Source: Rubrivivax sp. (GTDB taxonomy: Bacteria; Pseudomonadota; Gammaproteobacteria; Burkholderiales; Burkholderiaceae_C). Taken from it: a DNA stretch of 56,845 bases. Below are positions 41,541-50,718 of the stretch, piece after piece (position 1 is the stretch's first letter; each line of letters begins with the position of its first letter). The stretch lies in the NCBI GenBank assembly GCA_019635285.1, contig JAHBZS010000030.1:1-56845 (forward strand), given 5' to 3'. The notes under the pieces were generated by a model. The model made no database searches and was not told the origin of the DNA. It saw only the letters and a program-made list of their open reading frames with translations. The position numbers and the translations under genes were made by a program.

Positions 41541-42344
41541 ATGGCAACCACCTTCAAGACCGGTACCGAGGTCGACGGCATGCGCACCGCGTGCCGGCTG
41601 GCGTCCGAGGTGCTGGACATGCTGACGCCGCACGTCAAGGCCGGCGTCACGACGCAGCATCTGGACAAGCTGGCGCTGGACCACATCGTCAACGTGCAGG
41701 GCTGCGTGTCGGCCACGGTGGGCTATGCCCCGCCGGGCTACCCGCCCTTCCCTGCGTCGATCTGCACCTCGGTCAACCATGTGGTATGCCACGGCATCCC
41801 CAACGACCGGGCGCTGAAGGACGGCGACATCGTCAACATCGACGTCACCGTCATCAAGGACGGCTGGCATGGCGACACCAGCCGCATGTTCATCGTCGGC
41901 GAAGGCTCGATCCAGGCCAGGCGGCTGGTGCAGCTGACCTACGAGGCCATGTGGAAGGGCATCCTGCGCGTCAAGCCCGGCGCGCGGCTGGGCGACATCG
42001 GCCATGCCATCCAGAGCTTCAGCGAAAGCCAGGGCTTCAGCGTGGTGCGCGAGTTCTGCGGCCACGGCATCGGCCGCAAGTTCCACGAGGAACCGCAGGT
42101 GCTGCACTATGGCCGCCCGGGCACGATGGACGAGCTGAAGCCGGGCATGACCTTCACCATCGAGCCGATGATCAACGCCGGCCGACGCGAGATCCGCGAG
42201 CTGGGCGACGGCTGGACCATCGTCACCAAGGACCGCTCGCTTTCGGCGCAGTGGGAGCACACGGTGCTGGTCACCGACAGCGGCTACGAGGTGCTGACGC
42301 TGTCCGCCGGCAGCCCGCCGCCGCCGGCCTTCGTCAACGGCTGA
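41541..42344 (+). CDS. map: Methionine aminopeptidase, type I
   Basis: A 267-residue enzyme that removes the N-terminal methionine from new proteins. The five metal ligands of the type I fold can be placed: [20 protein letters not shown] (two Asp), [13 protein letters not shown] (His), TFTIEPMI (Glu) and QWEHTVLV (Glu). The substrate loop [13 protein letters not shown] is present. Length is typical. It is divergent from purL and leads a tight plus-strand run with glnD and mnmH. Confidence 0.97.
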   Translation: MATTFKTGTEVDGMRTACRLASEVLDMLTPHVKAGVTTQHLDKLALDHIVNVQGCVSATVGYAPPGYPPFPASICTSVNHVVCHGIPNDRALKDGDIVNIDVTVIKDGWHGDTSRMFIVGEGSIQARRLVQLTYEAMWKGILRVKPGARLGDIGHAIQSFSESQGFSVVREFCGHGIGRKFHEEPQVLHYGRPGTMDELKPGMTFTIEPMINAGRREIRELGDGWTIVTKDRSLSAQWEHTVLVTDSGYEVLTLSAGSPPPPAFVNG

Positions 42345-42349
42345 GCCGC

Positions 42350-44995
42350 ATGTCCGCGTTGCTGCAGCCCCAGGCGCCGCAGGAGGCGCCGCACAGCGTC
42401 GCGGCGATGCGTGCACGCTTCCGCGACGGCAAGACGGCGCTGCTGGAGCGCTTTCGCGAATCGCGCGCCACCGCGCTGGCCGCGACGCACCTGACCAAGG
42501 CACTGACGCGCCACGTCGACCAGTACCTGGGCGAACTGTGGGAGCACGCGGCCATGCCGGCCGGCGCGACGCTGGTGGCGGTGGGCGGCTACGGCCGCGC
42601 CGAGCTCTTCCCCTATTCCGATGTCGACGTGCTGGTGCTGCTGCCGCCCGGCATGGGCCTGGACGGCGGCTCGGGCGACGAGTCGCCAGGGCTGCGCGCC
42701 GCGGTTGAAGGCTTCCTGCACGCCTGCTGGGACATCGGCCTGGAGATCGGCTCGTCGGTGCGCACCATCGACGAATGCGTCGACCTGTCACGGCGCGACG
42801 TGACCGTGCAGACGGCCTTGCTGGAGGCCCGCTTCCTGTGCGGATCGCGGCGCGTGTACACCGCCTTCCGCCGGGCCTGCGACGCGGTGATGGACCCGAA
42901 GGCCTTCCTGCGCGCCAAGATGCTGGAAATGCGCCAGCGCCACATCAAGTACGAGGACACGCCCTACTCGCTGGAGCCCAACTGCAAGGAAAGCCCGGGC
43001 GGCCTGCGCGACCTGCAGCTGGTGATCTGGGTGGCGCGGGCCGCCGGCCTGGGGCGCAACTGGACGGAGCTGGCGGCGCGCGGGCTGATCACGCCCTTCG
43101 AGGTGAGCCAGCTGTACAAGCACGAAGGCGCGCTGAAGCTGATCCGCGCCCGCCTGCACCTGGTGGCGGGCCGGCGCGAGGACCGGCTGGTGTTCGACCT
43201 GCAGACCGCCGTGGCCGAAAGCTTTGGCTACCGCGCGACCAAGGCGCAGCGCCCGTCCGAGGTGCTGATGCACCGCTACTACTGGGCGGCCAAGGCGGTG
43301 ACGCAGCTGAACCAGATCCTCATGCTGAACATCGAGGAGCGCATCAACGGCTCGGAAGAAGCGCCGATGCGCCCGATCGACGCGCATTTCCTCGACCGCG
43401 GCGGCATGCTCGAGGTGGCGCACGACCAGCTCTATGCCGAAGAGCCGCACGCCATCCTGCGCACCTTCTTGGTCTACCAGCAGACGCCGGGCATCAAGGG
43501 GCTGTCGGCGCGCACGCTGCGCGCGCTGTACAACGCGCGCAACCTGATGGGCGCGGAGTTCCGCAACGACCCGGTCAACCGCGCCACCTTCATGCAGATC
43601 CTGCGCCAGCCGCAGGGCATCACGCATGCGCTGCGGCTGCTGAACCAGACCTCGGTGCTGGGGCGCTACCTGTGGGTGTTCCGGCGCATCGTCGGGCGCA
43701 TGCAGCACGACCTGTTCCACGTCTACACGGTCGACCAGCACATCCTGATGGTGGTGCGCAACGTGCGCCGCTTCTTCATCCCCGAGCACGCGCACGAATA
43801 TCCGTTCTGCTCGCAGCTGGCCGGCCAGTGGGACGAGCCCTGGCTGCTGTACGTGGCGGCGCTGTTCCACGACGTGGCCAAGGGCCGGGGCGGCGACCAT
43901 TCCGAGCTGGGCGCGGTCGAGGCCCGGCGCTTCTGCCGCGACCACGGCGTGTCGCGCGAGCACAGCGCGCTGATCGAGTTCCTGGTGCGGCAGCACCTGA
44001 CGATGAGCCGCATCGCGCAGAAGGAAGACCTCAGCGACGTCGACGTCATCCAGTCCTTCGCCCGGCTGGTGGGCACGCCGCAGCGCCTGGTGGCGCTGTA
44101 CCTGCTGACGGTGGCCGACATCCGCGGCACCAGCCCGAAGGTGTGGAACGCCTGGAAGGGCAAGCTGCTAGAGGACCTGTTCCGGCTGACCATGCGCGCG
44201 CTGGGCGGCAACCCGCCCAACGTCGATGCCGAGATCGAGTCGCGCAAGCAGGAGGCGCGGCAGCTGCTGGCACTGCATTCGGCGCTGCCCGGCACGGAGG
44301 CCCAGCTGTGGAAGACGCTGGACGTGAGCTACTTCGCGCGCCACGATGCCGCCGACATCGCCTGGCACGCGCGCGCTCTGTGGCGCCACCTGGACACGGC
44401 GGTACCGGTGGTGCGCGCGCGCCCGTCGTCGGTGGGCGACGGCCTGCAGGTGCTGGTGTATGCGCCGGACTGCTCGGACCTGTTCGCGCGCATCTGCGGC
44501 TACTTCGACTCGGCCGGCTTCAGCATCCAGGACGCGAAGATCCACACCACGCATGCCGGCTTCGCGCTCGACACCTTCCAGGTGATCAGCACGCGCATCG
44601 AACCCGGCGACCCGGCCGCCTACCGCGACCTGATCTCGCTGGTCGAGACGCAGGCGGTGCAGGCGCTGTCGTCGCGCGGCCCGTTGCCCGAGCCCGGCCG
44701 CGGCCGCGTGTCGCGGCGCGTGCGCTCGTTCCCGGTGACGCCGCGCGTGACCTTGAACCCGGACGAGCGCGCGCAGCGCTGGCTGCTCAGCGTCAGCGCC
44801 AGCGACCGCTCGGGCCTGCTCTATGCCATCGCCCGCGTGCTGGCGCGCCACCAGATCAACCTGCACCTGGCCAAGGTCAGCACGCTGGGCGAACGCGTCG
44901 AGGACACCTTCCTGGTCGATGGCCCCGCGCTGCAGCACGCGCGCACGCAGTTGCAGGTGGAAAGCGAACTGCTGGACGCGCTCGCGCCGACGTGA
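42350..44995 (+). CDS. glnD: Bifunctional uridylyltransferase/uridylyl-removing enzyme GlnD
   Basis: An 881-residue nitrogen sensor that adds UMP to PII proteins when glutamine is low and removes it when glutamine is high. The nucleotidyltransferase motif GGYGRAELFPYSDVDVLV lies at residues 79-96 with two catalytic aspartates. The HD domain carries AALFHDVAKGRGGDHSELG near residue 506. Two C-terminal ACT domains (about 697 and 810 onward) sense glutamine. It starts five bases after map and its stop overlaps the mnmH start, so the three genes are probably co-transcribed. Confidence 0.97.
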   Translation: MSALLQPQAPQEAPHSVAAMRARFRDGKTALLERFRESRATALAATHLTKALTRHVDQYLGELWEHAAMPAGATLVAVGGYGRAELFPYSDVDVLVLLPPGMGLDGGSGDESPGLRAAVEGFLHACWDIGLEIGSSVRTIDECVDLSRRDVTVQTALLEARFLCGSRRVYTAFRRACDAVMDPKAFLRAKMLEMRQRHIKYEDTPYSLEPNCKESPGGLRDLQLVIWVARAAGLGRNWTELAARGLITPFEVSQLYKHEGALKLIRARLHLVAGRREDRLVFDLQTAVAESFGYRATKAQRPSEVLMHRYYWAAKAVTQLNQILMLNIEERINGSEEAPMRPIDAHFLDRGGMLEVAHDQLYAEEPHAILRTFLVYQQTPGIKGLSARTLRALYNARNLMGAEFRNDPVNRATFMQILRQPQGITHALRLLNQTSVLGRYLWVFRRIVGRMQHDLFHVYTVDQHILMVVRNVRRFFIPEHAHEYPFCSQLAGQWDEPWLLYVAALFHDVAKGRGGDHSELGAVEARRFCRDHGVSREHSALIEFLVRQHLTMSRIAQKEDLSDVDVIQSFARLVGTPQRLVALYLLTVADIRGTSPKVWNAWKGKLLEDLFRLTMRALGGNPPNVDAEIESRKQEARQLLALHSALPGTEAQLWKTLDVSYFARHDAADIAWHARALWRHLDTAVPVVRARPSSVGDGLQVLVYAPDCSDLFARICGYFDSAGFSIQDAKIHTTHAGFALDTFQVISTRIEPGDPAAYRDLISLVETQAVQALSSRGPLPEPGRGRVSRRVRSFPVTPRVTLNPDERAQRWLLSVSASDRSGLLYAIARVLARHQINLHLAKVSTLGERVEDTFLVDGPALQHARTQLQVESELLDALAPT

Positions 44996-46074
44996 GCCTG
45001 CGCAGCGTCACCGCCGCCGAGGCGACGGCCGACACGGCCTGCTTCGACCAAGTCATCGACGTGCGCTCGCCCGCCGAATTCGCCGAGGACCACCTGCCCG
45101 GCGCGGTCAACTGGCCGGTGCTCGACAACGACGAGCGGCGCCAGGTCGGCACCTTGTACAAGCAGGTGTCGCCGCTGCAGGCCCGCAAGGTGGGCGCGGC
45201 CATCGTGGCGCGCCGCATCGCCGAGCACCTGGACGCCTTCGTCGCGGACAAGCCGCGCGAATGGCAGCCGCTGGTGTATTGCTGGCGCGGCGGCCAGCGC
45301 TCGGGCACGCTGGCCTGGTTCCTCGGCCAGGTGGGCTTCCGCACCGCGCAGCTGCAGGGCGGCTACAAGGCCTTCCGCGCCGTGGTGCGCGACGAGCTGG
45401 ACACGCTGCCGGCGCGGCTGCCGCAGCTGCACGTGCTGTTCGGCCGCACCGGCAGCGGCAAGACCCGCCTGCTGCACGCGCTGGCCGCGCAGGGCGCGCA
45501 GACCCTGGATCTGGAGGGGCTGGCCGGCCATCGCGGCTCGGTGCTCGGCGCCTGGCCGGGCACGGCCCAGCCGAGCCAGAAGCGCTTCGACACGCTGTGC
45601 TGGCAGGCGCTGCGCGGCCTGGACCCGCAGCGGCCGGTGTTCGTCGAAGGCGAAAGCCGCAAGATCGGTGCGCTGCGCGTGCCCGAGGCGTTGATCCGCC
45701 AGCTGCGCGAACACGGCCACTGCATCCATGTCGAGCTGGACGAGGCGGCGCGTGTGCAGTTGCTGCTGCAGGACTACGGCCACTTCGCCGCGGACGCCGA
45801 AGGCTTCTGTCGCCTGCTCGACGGCCTGGTGGAGCTGCGCGGCCGCGATGTGGTCAAGGCCTGGCAGGCGCAGGCGCGCAACGGGCGCTGGGCCGAGGTC
45901 TTCGGCGCGCTGATGCGGCAGCACTACGACCCGCTGTACGAGCGCTCCTACCGCAGCGGCTACCAGCGTCTGGCGCAGGCCACGCAGCTGCGCCTGGGCG
46001 ACGCCGGCGCGTCCAGCCTGCAGGCTGCCGCACGGCACCTGCTGGGCACCGCGGTCGACCGCGCGACAATGTGA
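44992..46074 (+). CDS. mnmH: tRNA 2-selenouridine synthase MnmH (SelU)
   Basis: A 360-residue enzyme that converts 2-thiouridine at the tRNA wobble position to 2-selenouridine through a geranylated intermediate, using selenophosphate. The N-terminal rhodanese domain has its active cysteine in YCWRGGQRSGTLAWFL. The C-terminal P-loop domain has FGRTGSGKTRLL. GTG 44992 overlaps the glnD stop (GTGA). A selenophosphate synthase (selD) is not in this window. It acts on the same wobble uridine modified by MnmC. Confidence 0.95.
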   Translation: MSLRSVTAAEATADTACFDQVIDVRSPAEFAEDHLPGAVNWPVLDNDERRQVGTLYKQVSPLQARKVGAAIVARRIAEHLDAFVADKPREWQPLVYCWRGGQRSGTLAWFLGQVGFRTAQLQGGYKAFRAVVRDELDTLPARLPQLHVLFGRTGSGKTRLLHALAAQGAQTLDLEGLAGHRGSVLGAWPGTAQPSQKRFDTLCWQALRGLDPQRPVFVEGESRKIGALRVPEALIRQLREHGHCIHVELDEAARVQLLLQDYGHFAADAEGFCRLLDGLVELRGRDVVKAWQAQARNGRWAEVFGALMRQHYDPLYERSYRSGYQRLAQATQLRLGDAGASSLQAAARHLLGTAVDRATM

Positions 46075-46076
46075 CG

Positions 46077-46865
46077 ATGGCTTCCGAAACCGCGCTCGAA
46101 GAATCCGCCCGGGTCCAGCTGGCGACCATCGACTCTCGCCGGCCCCTCGTGTGGCTGGCGGCCGGCTGGCGCGACCTGCAGCGTGCGCCGCTGCCGGGGC
46201 TGCTGCACGGGCTGTGCGTCACCGCCTTCGGCCTGGTGCTGCTGGCGCTGGCCCATCGCCACTTCTGGCTGCTGGCCGGCGCCTTCAGCGGCTTCCTGCT
46301 GGTCGGCCCGCTCGCCGCCACCGGGCTGTATGCCATCAGCCGCGCGCTGGAGCAAGGGCGGCCCCCGAGCATGGCCGTGGTCACCGCGGCCTGGCATCCG
46401 CAGGACCACCGGCTCGTGTCTTTCGGCCTGCTGCTGGCTGCCGCCGGCACCTGCTGGGTCATGACCTCGGCCTCGCTGATCACCGCCTTCGCGCCCCACA
46501 CCATCCGCGACCCGGTGGACTTCCTGCATACCGTGGTGCTGGACGAGCAGTCCTGGCTGTTCGAGGGCTGGCTGCTGCTGGGCGGCGTGCTGGTCGCGCC
46601 GGTGTATGCCTCCAGCGTGGTCGCCATTCCGCTGATGATGGAACGGCGCATCGGCCTGCTGGCCGCGGTGCTGACCAGCTGGCGCACGGTGATGCAGAAC
46701 CCCGGGCCGATGGCGCTGTGGGCGGGGCTGCTGATGGCGGTCACGCTGATCGGCATGATCCCGCTGCTGCTCGGCCTGATCGTCGCCGTGCCCTGGCTGT
46801 CCTATGCCAGCTGGCATGCCTACCGCGACCTGGTGGTGCGTGCCGACCTGCCGGCCAACGACTGA
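46077..46865 (+). CDS. DUF2189 integral membrane protein
   Basis: A 262-residue membrane protein with about six hydrophobic helices, matching the DUF2189 family in length and pattern (GLLHGLCVTAFGLVLLALAH, LVGPLAATGLYAISRALEQG, VAIPLMMERRIGLLAAVLTS). Family members are sometimes annotated as cytochrome c oxidase subunit I-like, but no heme-copper ligands are seen. It starts two bases after mnmH and its stop overlaps the next gene (ATGA). Function is unknown. Confidence 0.8.
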   Translation: MASETALEESARVQLATIDSRRPLVWLAAGWRDLQRAPLPGLLHGLCVTAFGLVLLALAHRHFWLLAGAFSGFLLVGPLAATGLYAISRALEQGRPPSMAVVTAAWHPQDHRLVSFGLLLAAAGTCWVMTSASLITAFAPHTIRDPVDFLHTVVLDEQSWLFEGWLLLGGVLVAPVYASSVVAIPLMMERRIGLLAAVLTSWRTVMQNPGPMALWAGLLMAVTLIGMIPLLLGLIVAVPWLSYASWHAYRDLVVRADLPAND

Positions 46866-47077
46866 TGTTCGGCTACAGCGAAGACCAGATCGCGCAGTTC
46901 GGGCTGACCTTCGGGGTCGGCGCGTTCATGCTGTACATGGTGTTCATCATCTTCCAGCTGGCGCGCGAGTCCAAGGCGGGCCGCTTCGGCACCTTCGTGC
47001 TCTTCCTGGCGCTGGGCTTCGGCCTGGTGGGCTTTGCCGCCAAGGGCGTGATCAAGCTCTTCCTCGCCGGTACCTGA
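46865..47077 (+). CDS. DUF2788 small membrane protein
   Basis: A 70-residue protein with two predicted membrane helices (LTFGVGAFMLYMVFIIFQLA and FGTFVLFLALGFGLVGFAAK). It matches the DUF2788 family, which is widespread in beta- and gammaproteobacteria and has no known function. The start overlaps the stop of the DUF2189 gene in ATGA, so it is translationally coupled and is the last gene of the map-glnD-mnmH run. Confidence 0.85.
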   Translation: MFGYSEDQIAQFGLTFGVGAFMLYMVFIIFQLARESKAGRFGTFVLFLALGFGLVGFAAKGVIKLFLAGT

Positions 47078-47144
47078 CGCGCCAACGAAAGTGGCACGCG
47101 AAGGTGCCATCAGGCGGTCCGGCTGCAGCACGAGCCCATTGGAA

Positions 47145-47165
47145 AGGGCCGGCAGAGCCGGCCCT
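47145..47165 (+). terminator. Hairpin after the map-DUF2788 run
   Basis: AGGGCCGGC and GCCGGCCCT form a perfect 9-bp stem with an AGA loop, 68 bases after the last plus-strand gene. It lacks a T-run. It could be a weak terminator or an mRNA 3'-end stabiliser. Confidence 0.4.
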
Positions 47166-47181
47166 CGTCGATCTGGCTGGA

Positions 47182-47211
47182 GCCCCTCCCGGAGGGGGCT
47201 CGGGGGAGCCC
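47182..47211. repeat. GC palindrome resembling the purL insertion repeat
   Basis: CCCCTCCCGGAGGGGGCTCG, continuing as GGGGAGCCC, is close in form to the palindromic core at 39917-39940 (CCCCCCTCGGGGGG, then CTTGGGGG). Here it is intergenic. It is likely a third member of the same short repeat family. Confidence 0.45.
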
Positions 47212-47235
47212 AACATGCGCCCGCAGGGTTGCACG

Positions 47236-47265
47236 ATGGGTTGAGCGGCAAGCCGCTCAACCCAT
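47236..47265. terminator. 14-bp inverted repeat over the phbB stop codon
   Basis: ATGGGTTGAGCGGC and GCCGCTCAACCCAT are perfect inverted copies around AA. The phbB stop (47257-47259) lies inside the stem. There is no T-run, but the position between convergent transcription units makes it a good two-way terminator candidate. Confidence 0.5.
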
Positions 47266-47994
47266 GTGCAACCCGCCGTTGCAGCTGAAGTCGGCGCCGG
47301 TGGTAAAGCCCGAGTCCTCGCCGGCCAGCCAGGCGACGATCGAGCCGATCTCTTCCGGCGTGCCCAGGCGCTTGACCGGGATGCCGCTGACGATCTTCTC
47401 CAGCACCTCGGGCTTGATGGCCCGCACCATGTCCGTGCCGATGTAGCCCGGGCTGACGGTATTGACGGTGACGCCCTTGTTGGCCAGCTCCTGCGCCAGC
47501 GCCATCGTGAAGCCGTGCATGCCGGCCTTGGCCGCCGAGTAGTTGGTCTGGCCGGCCTGGCCCTTCTCGCCGTTGACCGACGAGATCTGGATGATGCGGC
47601 CGAAGCCCTTCTCGACCATGCCCGGAACCACCTGCTTGGTGACGTTGAACATGCTGTTCAGGTTGGTGTCGATGACCGCGTCCCAGTCCTCGCGCGTCAT
47701 CTTCAGGAACATGCGGTCGCGCGTGATGCCGGCGTTGTTGACCAGCACGTCGATCGGGCCGTGCTCGGCGGTCGCCTTGGCGAAGGCGGCCACGGTGGAG
47801 TCCCAGTCGGCGACGTTGCCCACCGATGCGTGGAAGGTGTAGCCCTGTGCCTTCTGCTCGTCCAGCCACTTCTGCCAGTCGCGCGTCGGCCCGCAGCCGG
47901 CGACGACGGTGAAACCTTCCTTGCTCAGCCGCTGGCAGATCGCGGTACCGATGCCGCCCATGCCGCCCGTCACGTAAGCCACCTTCTTTGCCAT
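47257..47994 (-). CDS. phbB: Acetoacetyl-CoA reductase
   Basis: A 245-residue NADPH-dependent SDR that reduces acetoacetyl-CoA to (R)-3-hydroxybutyryl-CoA for polyhydroxybutyrate. It has the cofactor motif VTGGMGGIGTAIC, VLVNNAGITRD, catalytic SSVNGEKGQAGQTNYSAAKA (Ser, Tyr, Lys) and SPGYIGTDMV. Two ATGs lie close together, 48000 and 47994. AGGAG abuts the first and is six bases from the second, so 47994 (MAKKVAYVTG) is the better start. It follows phbC by 101 bases. No phaA thiolase lies between or beside them. Confidence 0.96.
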   Translation of the reverse strand: MAKKVAYVTGGMGGIGTAICQRLSKEGFTVVAGCGPTRDWQKWLDEQKAQGYTFHASVGNVADWDSTVAAFAKATAEHGPIDVLVNNAGITRDRMFLKMTREDWDAVIDTNLNSMFNVTKQVVPGMVEKGFGRIIQISSVNGEKGQAGQTNYSAAKAGMHGFTMALAQELANKGVTVNTVSPGYIGTDMVRAIKPEVLEKIVSGIPVKRLGTPEEIGSIVAWLAGEDSGFTTGADFSCNGGLHMG

Positions 47995-48095
47995 GCTCAT
48001 CTCCTTGGTTTGTGAACGAAAGGGTCGCCCAGCCGCATTTCAGCGTCAACCGGGTTGGCCCTGGAATCCCCTGCTTGATGCCGCCGCTGCGCCGC

Positions 48096-49787
48096 TCAGG
48101 CCTTCTGCCGCACGTAACGGCCGGGGGCGGGCTCGATGGGCGGGTACTTGCGGTTGCCCGGCGCCTTGGGCGCAGCCACCAGGGCGCCCGCCAGGGGCTT
48201 GAGCCAGCCGCTCCAGTCGGTCCACCAGCTGCCCGGCACTTCGGTCGCGCCGTCCAGCCAGGCCTGCGCGTCAGCCGGCAAGGTGTCGTTGGTCCAGTAG
48301 TTGCGCTTCTTCTTGGCCGGCGGGTTGATGACGCCGGCGATGTGCCCGGACGCGCCCAGCATGAAGCGCTTCTTGCCGCTCATGATGCGCGTGGAGGCGT
48401 AGGCCGCCTTCCAGGGCACGATGTGGTCCTCGCGCGAGGCGTAGATGTAGACCGGCGCCTTGATCGCGCCCAGGTCCAGCTTCTCGCCGCACACCGTCAG
48501 CCGGCCCTTCAGCTTCAGCTCGTCCTGCAGGTAGGTGTGGCGCAGGTACCAGCAATACATCGGCCCGGGCAGGTTGGTGGCGTCGCCGTTCCAGTACAGC
48601 AGGTCGAAGGCCGGCGGCGCCTCGCCCTTCAGGTAGTTGCCGACGACGTAGTTCCACACCAGGTCGTTGGGCCGCAGGAAGCTGAAGGTGGTGGCCAGTT
48701 CCTGCCCCTTCAGCAGTGCCGGCCCGGTGGGCGACTTGTCGCCCAGCGTCATCTCGCGCAGCTGCACGCCGGCCTCGTCGATGAACAAGTCCAGCACGCC
48801 GGTATCGCTGAAGTCGAGCAAGGTGGTCAGCAGGGTCACCGACTGCGCCGGCTGCTGGCCGCGCGCGGCCAGCACGGCCAGCGCGGTGGCCAGGATCGTG
48901 CCGCCGACGCAGAAGCCCAGCGTGTTGATGGTCTTGGCACCGGTCAGCTCCTGCACCACCTGGATGGCGCGGATGGCCGCGTCCTCGATGTAGTTGTCCC
49001 AGGTCTTGTCGGCCATCGACGCATCGGGGTTGCGCCAGCTGACGACGAAGGTGCGGTGCCCCTGCTCCACCGTGTAGCGGATAAGCGAGTTCTCCGGCTG
49101 CAGGTCCATGATGTAGAACTTGTTGATGCACGGCGGCACCATCAGCATCGGCCGCTCGTGGATCTTGGCGCCCAGCGCCTTGTATTCGATCAGCTGGAAG
49201 AGCTCGTTCTCGTAGACCACCGCGCCTTCGGTGGTGGCCACGTTGCGGCCCACCTCGAAGGCCTCTTCGTCGGTCTGCGACACATGGCCCTTGCGTGCGT
49301 CGCCCAGCAGGTGCTGCAGGCCGGCCGCCAGGCTCTTGCCCTGCGTGCGCAGCGCCAGCTGCTGCGCCTCGGGGTTGAGCGCCAGGAAGTTGCTGGGCGC
49401 CATCGCGTCGACCCACTGCTGCACGGCGAAGCGGATGCGCGCGCGCGTCTTCGCGTCGCCCTCGACGGCCTCGGCCATCTGCATCAGCGTGCGCGCGTTC
49501 AGCAGATACATCTGCGCGTTGTAGTACGCGGCCGGGTTGTCGGCCCATTCCTTGGCGGCGAAGCGCCGGTCCGACAGCGCGGGTGCCGGCGCGCCGGCGG
49601 CAGCCTGCGTCAGGCCCTGCAACGCCTGGTTCCACAGCCCGGTCATGCCTTCGACATAGTCGCGCTGCAGCCGCGCCACCACCTCGGCCGACACGTTCAG
49701 GCCCGACACGCTTTTCAGCGCATCCCCCATCAGCGCCTGCATCCCTTCGGCGCCCAGGTCAGGCAGAAAGGCATTGGGCTTGGACAT
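48096..49787 (-). CDS. phbC: Class I polyhydroxyalkanoate synthase
   Basis: A 563-residue polymerase that joins 3-hydroxyacyl-CoA monomers into PHA granules. The N-terminal region (DRRFAAKEWADNPAAYYNAQ) and the alpha/beta-hydrolase core with the lipase-like box GFCVGGT (catalytic Cys about residue 293) are typical, as are the later DWNGDA-like LLYWNGDATNLPG (Asp) and GASGHIAGVINPP (His). ATG 49787 is preceded by AGGAG at nine bases. pgeF lies upstream and phbB downstream, the usual betaproteobacterial order minus phaA. Confidence 0.97.
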   Translation of the reverse strand: MSKPNAFLPDLGAEGMQALMGDALKSVSGLNVSAEVVARLQRDYVEGMTGLWNQALQGLTQAAAGAPAPALSDRRFAAKEWADNPAAYYNAQMYLLNARTLMQMAEAVEGDAKTRARIRFAVQQWVDAMAPSNFLALNPEAQQLALRTQGKSLAAGLQHLLGDARKGHVSQTDEEAFEVGRNVATTEGAVVYENELFQLIEYKALGAKIHERPMLMVPPCINKFYIMDLQPENSLIRYTVEQGHRTFVVSWRNPDASMADKTWDNYIEDAAIRAIQVVQELTGAKTINTLGFCVGGTILATALAVLAARGQQPAQSVTLLTTLLDFSDTGVLDLFIDEAGVQLREMTLGDKSPTGPALLKGQELATTFSFLRPNDLVWNYVVGNYLKGEAPPAFDLLYWNGDATNLPGPMYCWYLRHTYLQDELKLKGRLTVCGEKLDLGAIKAPVYIYASREDHIVPWKAAYASTRIMSGKKRFMLGASGHIAGVINPPAKKKRNYWTNDTLPADAQAWLDGATEVPGSWWTDWSGWLKPLAGALVAAPKAPGNRKYPPIEPAPGRYVRQKA

Positions 49788-49926
49788 GGTGGTCGTCTCC
49801 TGGCTGGGGCGCCGCGTGTGCGCCGTTCTTCTCAAGCGGATTCTCGCGCGCCAAGCTTAGCGCAGGCTGACCCGCGTAGTTTCCACACCGGCGCGATGGC
49901 CGTGCATCGAGTAGCTGCCGCGGCGC

Positions 49927-50718
49927 TCAGCCGCGCATCCAGACCGCGGCCGCCATGCGCCCGGTGACGCCGTCGCGGCGGTACGAGAAGAAGCGGGCGC
50001 GGTCTTCCACCGTGCACCAGCCCCCGCCGCCGATGCGCTGCACGCCGGCCTGCTGCAGCCGGTCGCGCGCCAGCTGCGGCAGATCGGCCCACCAGCGCGG
50101 CGTGCCGCCGACCGCGGGGGCCGGCGCAAAGCGCCGCGGGTCGGCCGTGGCCGGCGCCTGGCCGAAGCCTTGCAGCACGTCGGCGCCGACCTCGAAGCGC
50201 CGCGGCCCGATGCACGGCCCCAGCCACGCCGACACCGCTTCGGGCGTGCAGCCCGCGCCGGCGCACAGCGCCGCCAGGGTGGCCTCGACCACGCCACCGG
50301 CCAGGCCGCGCCAGCCGGCATGGGCGGCGGCCACCGCGCGGCCGCCGGGCGCCGCCAGCAGCACCGGCAGGCAATCGGCGACCTGCACGATGCAGGCCAC
50401 GCCCGGCTCGTCGGTCCAGGCGGCGTCGGCCACCTGCGGCGCGGCGTCGGCCAGCGCCGCCGTGGCGCGCAGCACGGTCGTGCCGTGCACCTGGCGCAGC
50501 CACACGGGGCGCGCGCCGAGCTGATGCACGAAGCGCCGCCGGTTCTCCGTCACGGCATCAGGGTCGTCGCCGACGGCCAGCCCCAGGTTCAGGCTATCCC
50601 ATGGCGCTGCGCTGACGCCGCCGGCGCGTGTGCTCATCACTGCGCCAACGCGCGCGTCGGCATCCCATTGCGGCCACAGCAGGCCGTCTGCCGCCCCGGC
50701 CTGCGCCTCAGAAGGCAT
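49927..50718 (-). CDS. pgeF: Peptidoglycan editing factor / laccase-domain protein PgeF
   Basis: A 263-residue protein of the YfiH/PgeF (Cu-oxidase_4) family. Family members keep L-serine out of peptidoglycan stems or act as purine nucleoside-processing enzymes. Metal-site segments are RQVHGTTVLRA (His), VADCLPVLLA (Cys) and AAHAGWRGLAGGV (His). The C-terminal motif ending YRRDGVTGRMAAAVWM is complete. The start at 50718 overlaps the maiA end by 11 bases. pgeF upstream of phbC is the usual arrangement in this order. Confidence 0.92.
   Translation of the reverse strand: MPSEAQAGAADGLLWPQWDADARVGAVMSTRAGGVSAAPWDSLNLGLAVGDDPDAVTENRRRFVHQLGARPVWLRQVHGTTVLRATAALADAAPQVADAAWTDEPGVACIVQVADCLPVLLAAPGGRAVAAAHAGWRGLAGGVVEATLAALCAGAGCTPEAVSAWLGPCIGPRRFEVGADVLQGFGQAPATADPRRFAPAPAVGGTPRWWADLPQLARDRLQQAGVQRIGGGGWCTVEDRARFFSYRRDGVTGRMAAAVWMRG

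Noticed and set aside
41450-41716. Longer purL start giving an extra 89 residues.
   Set aside because: The extension is antisense to the start of map and lacks purL similarity; [14 protein letters not shown] at 41449 is the usual start.
37382-44995. A plus-strand open frame of about 2540 codons ending in GlnD.
   Set aside because: The first two thirds are antisense to purL and out of frame with map. Only 42350-44995 has family motifs.
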